Of a DNA stretch of 64,000 nucleotides, positions 61,079 through 64,000 are shown in pieces. The notes under the pieces are model-generated. The model was not told the DNA's origin and did not search any database. It saw only the letters and a program-made list of their open reading frames with translations. Position numbers and translations under genes: made by a program. The stretch is from Murimonas intestini (GTDB taxonomy: Bacteria; Bacillota; Clostridia; Lachnospirales; Lachnospiraceae): contig QGGY01000009.1 in assembly GCA_003148945.1 (NCBI GenBank), forward strand, positions 1-64,000, given 5' to 3'. Position 1 is the first letter of the stretch, and each line of letters begins with the position of its first letter.

Positions 61079-61083
61079 GAGCT

Positions 61084-61944
61084 ATGGAGAACAGAAGAAG
61101 TTACAGAGGAAAAAGAGCCGGAAAAAATGTGTTATATCATACCGTTACGCTTGCAGGAGCCTGTATTATGGTATACCCTCTTGTATGGATGATCATGAGT
61201 ACCTTTAAAGAAAGCGGGGAAATCTTCAAAACAGCAGCCCGGCTGATACCGGACACGTTTACACTGGAGAATTACAAAACAGGGTGGCAGGGCTTTGCAG
61301 GATACGGGTTTGGAATATTTTTTAAAAATTCTTTTATCATTGCAGGTATTTCCACAATCGGTGCAGTGTTCTCATCTGCAGTTGTGGCATTTGGATTTGC
61401 AAGATGTAATTTTAAGCTGAAGGGATTTTGGTTTGCATGCATGCTTGTTGCCATGATGCTTCCGTTTCAGATGATCATGATACCTCAGTATATCATGTTC
61501 AACAAGATGGGCTGGGTGGGGTCTTATCTTCCGATTATCGTACCGCAGTTTTTTGGACAGGGATTTTTTATCTTTCTGGATATCCAGTTTATGAAAGGAA
61601 TACCAAGAGATCTGGATGAGGCTGCCAGAATGGACGGGTGCAGTATCTATGGCATTTTTGCCAGGATCATCCTGCCGCTTGTCAAGCCGGCGCTTGTGAC
61701 AAGCGCAATCTTTTCGTTTATGTGGCGCTGGGATGATTTCCTGTCACCATTGATTTATCTGAATGACCCCATGAAATATCCTGTCAGCTATGCGCTGAAG
61801 ATGTTTTCGGACCCCACAGTAGGCTCTGACTGGGGTGCAATGTTTGCAATGGCCACACTGTCACTGATACCGATCTTCCTGATATTTGTGACAATGCAGA
61901 AGTATCTTGTGGAGGGGATCGCTTCTACGGGAATAAAAGGATAG
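61084..61944 (+). CDS. CUT1 sugar ABC transporter permease (MalG/UgpE-like)
   Basis: About 286 residues, six helices, EAA loop DEAARMDGCSIYGIFARIIL. The frame is open from TTG 61075, which touches AAGG, so ATG 61084 with 11-base distance is preferred. The stop codon lies inside the left arm of a stem-loop that also contains a copy of the GTTACTGGTCAC repeat. As in the first locus no ATPase gene is present, so both transporters probably use one shared ATPase. Confidence 0.9.
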   Translation: MENRRSYRGKRAGKNVLYHTVTLAGACIMVYPLVWMIMSTFKESGEIFKTAARLIPDTFTLENYKTGWQGFAGYGFGIFFKNSFIIAGISTIGAVFSSAVVAFGFARCNFKLKGFWFACMLVAMMLPFQMIMIPQYIMFNKMGWVGSYLPIIVPQFFGQGFFIFLDIQFMKGIPRDLDEAARMDGCSIYGIFARIILPLVKPALVTSAIFSFMWRWDDFLSPLIYLNDPMKYPVSYALKMFSDPTVGSDWGAMFAMATLSLIPIFLIFVTMQKYLVEGIASTGIKG

Positions 61945-61983
61945 CAGCATACAATCAGAGTTACTGGTCACATGCTGCTATCC
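61939..61983. repeat. Stem-loop over the permease stop, with repeat copy 4 in its loop
   Basis: GGATAGCAGCAT (61939-61950) and ATGCTGCTATCC (61972-61983) are perfect complements. The loop contains GTTACTGGTCAC at 61960-61971, the same 12-mer as copy 1. No T-run follows, so it may act as mRNA end structure between convergent genes. Confidence 0.6.
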
Positions 61984-62009
61984 GGGGACTGCACCGATTA
62001 AATACTGTT

Positions 62010-63155
62010 TCACTTTTCGGCTTGAAGATACTGCTTTATTATCTTTATGCAGGAATCTTTCATGTTGCCGTACAGCCGTTCATATTTTGTCAGCTTGTCT
62101 ATTTCATTCAGTAAGGCATCGGGCAGAAGCTGGTTATCTGCGAGGCTGTCTATATACTTTTTGATTTCCAGTGCGGAGGATAAATCTTCTGCTGTCTGTA
62201 TAAAAGTGCAGGGAAATCTTGTATCAGAGGAAACAGCCTGATGTGCATTCTGAGAGCGTCCGCACAGACAGCAGGTGTCTGCATACAGAGGGTTCTCCAT
62301 GCCGCACAGACATAGCCAGTGGTCTTCTCCGACAGCATAATCTGAGACTACATCGCTCCCGTAGATATTGCGGAGCCCGGTCAGCCTGTCAGGCTCCAGT
62401 ACAGTCAGACGGTATGGGGAATCTGGTGTATAGCATACTTTATCCTCCAGATAATGATGTATTGAAACAGTACAGCTGTTGATTATTTTCAAGGTATTAA
62501 GAGGAATAGACAAAGTGACATATTCTGTTTCAAGATAATTTTCTTTGACTGAAATGTCAGTAAAATTAATATCCTCAAATACAGCAGTTGTTCCAAAAAT
62601 AGTATTGAATATAAAGCTCAGATTCAATGCAGTCACCGGAAGATCGTTATATTTACATAGTTGCAGTTTTACTGTATGAGCTGAAATATTATACTTTATC
62701 ATAAATGGCCTGACAGATATATCAGTGTAATAATTTATGACAGGAATATTTATAATCTTTTCTTTTGACTTATCATCTGCCTGGCTGAGAGATGTAGAAA
62801 AAGATATCTCTGCTGGTGATTCCGCGTGTTCTGGCTCAATATAGACAGCAGTGCCGTTGGCGATCACTCCCATTATATCTGATGTAAAAGTTGTGTAATC
62901 CACATCGAGTCCAATTACCGCATTTGCACCCAGATTCTTTGCAGTGCTTATCAGATCAGAGATCGCCATATTCTTAGCTTTGTACAATTTTCCTTCATAC
63001 ATAGAACTGTTTGAACCCAGAAAGTCTGCAAGTCCTGCGCCTAAAGAACTGAGAAAGCCTGTTCCCAGAACGCATTCTCCGGAACAGAAACCAATATATT
63101 TTTTTATTTTATATCCCTCGAAATTATACCCTGAGGTCATTAGTAGATCATCCAT
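62010..63155 (-). CDS. YbjQ-domain protein with zinc-ribbon motif
   Basis: 381 residues. The N-terminal 105 residues match the YbjQ/UPF0145 family (GECVLGTGF, AKNLGANAVIGLDVDY, ANGTAVYI), a pentameric-type fold of unclear role. The middle (about 140-265) is a beta-rich region without recognised motif. Near residue 285 a four-cysteine cluster LCLCGMENPLYADTCCLCGR forms a RanBP2-like zinc ribbon, followed by a helical tail. No membrane segment. ATG 63155 has AAGGAGA upstream. It is convergent with the permease gene. The association of YbjQ with a zinc ribbon suggests a protein- or RNA-contact role, but no function is known. Confidence 0.72.
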   Translation of the reverse strand: MDDLLMTSGYNFEGYKIKKYIGFCSGECVLGTGFLSSLGAGLADFLGSNSSMYEGKLYKAKNMAISDLISTAKNLGANAVIGLDVDYTTFTSDIMGVIANGTAVYIEPEHAESPAEISFSTSLSQADDKSKEKIINIPVINYYTDISVRPFMIKYNISAHTVKLQLCKYNDLPVTALNLSFIFNTIFGTTAVFEDINFTDISVKENYLETEYVTLSIPLNTLKIINSCTVSIHHYLEDKVCYTPDSPYRLTVLEPDRLTGLRNIYGSDVVSDYAVGEDHWLCLCGMENPLYADTCCLCGRSQNAHQAVSSDTRFPCTFIQTAEDLSSALEIKKYIDSLADNQLLPDALLNEIDKLTKYERLYGNMKDSCIKIIKQYLQAEK

Positions 63156-63214
63156 GATATCTCCTTAATCTTATGTACAGCAGAAGGCTTTTTCTCTGAC
63201 AGCTTAATTACAAT

Positions 63215-64000
63215 TTATTCTGTCTCAGCCTCAGTGTCTGCCTCAGGCATGGAAATATCAGCATTTCTTGTCAGTGTGATGATCTGGCTGTCATCTTCCA
63301 GATTACTCAGAATTATGCTGTATTCTGTTATCTCTTCCGGCATATATGTGACAGCGGCACCTTTATCCCAGGCAAATTTAATTTCATTAGAGCTGACAGT
63401 AAACTTGCCGGTCTGAGCGCCGTCATCCAGGTTAAGTGTTCCGTCTGATGAAATGACAAGGACCTTTCCGTCGATGTCCCAGGCTGTATCCTGAAGGAGC
63501 TTATTCAGAAACAGGTCCTGATTTTTAAGCTTCAGAAAAGCGGTTGCTGCCTGTATTGACTTGGGAGCAAGGGGGTCTGTCTCATCTGTGGCATCCACAG
63601 TCATAACCAGTTTGTTATCCTCTTCTTCATTCTGGAAATAGAGATCAGCATCTTCTGATTTTAGCTTATATGTGGCTGCGTCACTTTTCACAAGCGGAGT
63701 AAATTCACCTGTGATACTGTTCGCTTGTGCGGCCACTTCCTCAGGCAGGTTTTCCATTGTGAACTTTCCGCCAGATAATTCGTATGTTCCCACTTGAATA
63801 GCTTCCGGTACATCTGCCAGAAAAATAGTTCCATCCGGCATAAACATTAGGTCGTTTGACAGGGCATAGTCAGTATTGTCATACCAGATATAGCGCCAGA
63901 CACCAAAATACTCTCCGTTTTTGTCCTGTTTTTCATTTTCCTGGATTTTTGATCCTTCTGTTTCTGATCCTTTCGTCTCCTCAGCTTCTGTCTCCACGAC
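63215..64000 (-). CDS. Acidic secreted-type protein, partial (start outside window)
   Basis: The frame is open to the window edge, giving about 261 residues, and continues beyond it. The visible N-terminal part is a Glu/Thr/Lys-rich linker (TEAEETKGSETEGS), as found after a lipoprotein signal peptide. After it come two related beta-rich repeats: FGVWRYIWYDN ... LSGGKFTMENLPEE and DTAWDIDGKVLVISSDGTLNL ... KFTVSSNEIKFAW, each resembling lipocalin-like or DUF-type small-ligand domains. The tail is again acidic (EADTEAETE). No catalytic motif seen. I do not recognise the family. Confidence 0.6.
   Translation of the reverse strand, partial: VVETEAEETKGSETEGSKIQENEKQDKNGEYFGVWRYIWYDNTDYALSNDLMFMPDGTIFLADVPEAIQVGTYELSGGKFTMENLPEEVAAQANSITGEFTPLVKSDAATYKLKSEDADLYFQNEEEDNKLVMTVDATDETDPLAPKSIQAATAFLKLKNQDLFLNKLLQDTAWDIDGKVLVISSDGTLNLDDGAQTGKFTVSSNEIKFAWDKGAAVTYMPEEITEYSIILSNLEDDSQIITLTRNADISMPEADTEAETE

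Overview
The window looks like chromosome of a gut-type Lachnospiraceae (Bacillota, Clostridia). The grounds are AGGAGG ribosome-binding sites, the murB-rapZ-whiA-HPr cluster, clostridial AddAB, YesM/YesN two-component systems beside CUT1 sugar transporters, a TPP riboswitch of Gram-positive type, and a sortase-anchored leucine-rich-repeat protein. Genus is not resolvable by eye. I saw no tRNA, rRNA, CRISPR array or prophage.

Layout. 1-134: tail of an IS3-type insertion sequence. 0.4-13.4 kb: carbohydrate locus with YesM/YesN pair, CUT1 transporter (lipoprotein plus two permeases), GH78 alpha-L-rhamnosidase, FadR-type regulator, IlvD/Edd-type dehydratase and WYL regulator. The FadR and dehydratase genes share an operator-like motif. 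13.5-14.7 kb: two GyrI-like ligand-binding proteins. 14.9-22 kb: addB-addA. 22-27.5 kb: GtrA-YfhO fusion membrane protein, aminotransferase and acyltransferase. 27.6-30.7 kb: murB, rapZ, whiA and a Crh-like HPr. 30.7-33.8 kb: TPP riboswitch and thiamine-precursor ABC transporter. 33.8-35.4 kb: GH43 enzyme. 35.4-36.4 kb: Fic protein on the minus strand. 36.7-37.8 kb: rsmH paralogue. 37.9-43.1 kb: FtsX-type ABC exporter with its own two-component system. 43.1-44.6 kb: NYN/LOTUS protein with an sce7726-like nuclease. 44.9-49 kb: wall-anchored surface protein. 49.1-51 kb: YtrA-type GntR regulator with ABC pair. 51.2-52.3 kb: ROK regulator. 52.3-61.9 kb: second carbohydrate locus with GH28, YesM/YesN, a divergent orphan YesN-like regulator and a second CUT1 transporter. 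62-64 kb: YbjQ/zinc-ribbon protein and a partial acidic protein.

The two sugar loci (rhamnosidase, GH28, GH43) suggest use of pectic, rhamnogalacturonan-like material. Each transporter sits beside a YesN-type activator, and in the first locus the solute-binding gene is followed by a strong terminator that should make it the most abundant product. Less ordinary items are the NYN/LOTUS plus sce7726 pair, the GtrA-YfhO fusion, the HPr with Glu15, the ThiY-like protein with Ser in place of the lipobox Cys, the degenerate orphan response regulator, GH28 motif substitutions, and a palindromic intergenic repeat seen at four places. None of these alone proves a new system. The nuclease pair and the mirrored YesN arrangement are the best candidates for follow-up.
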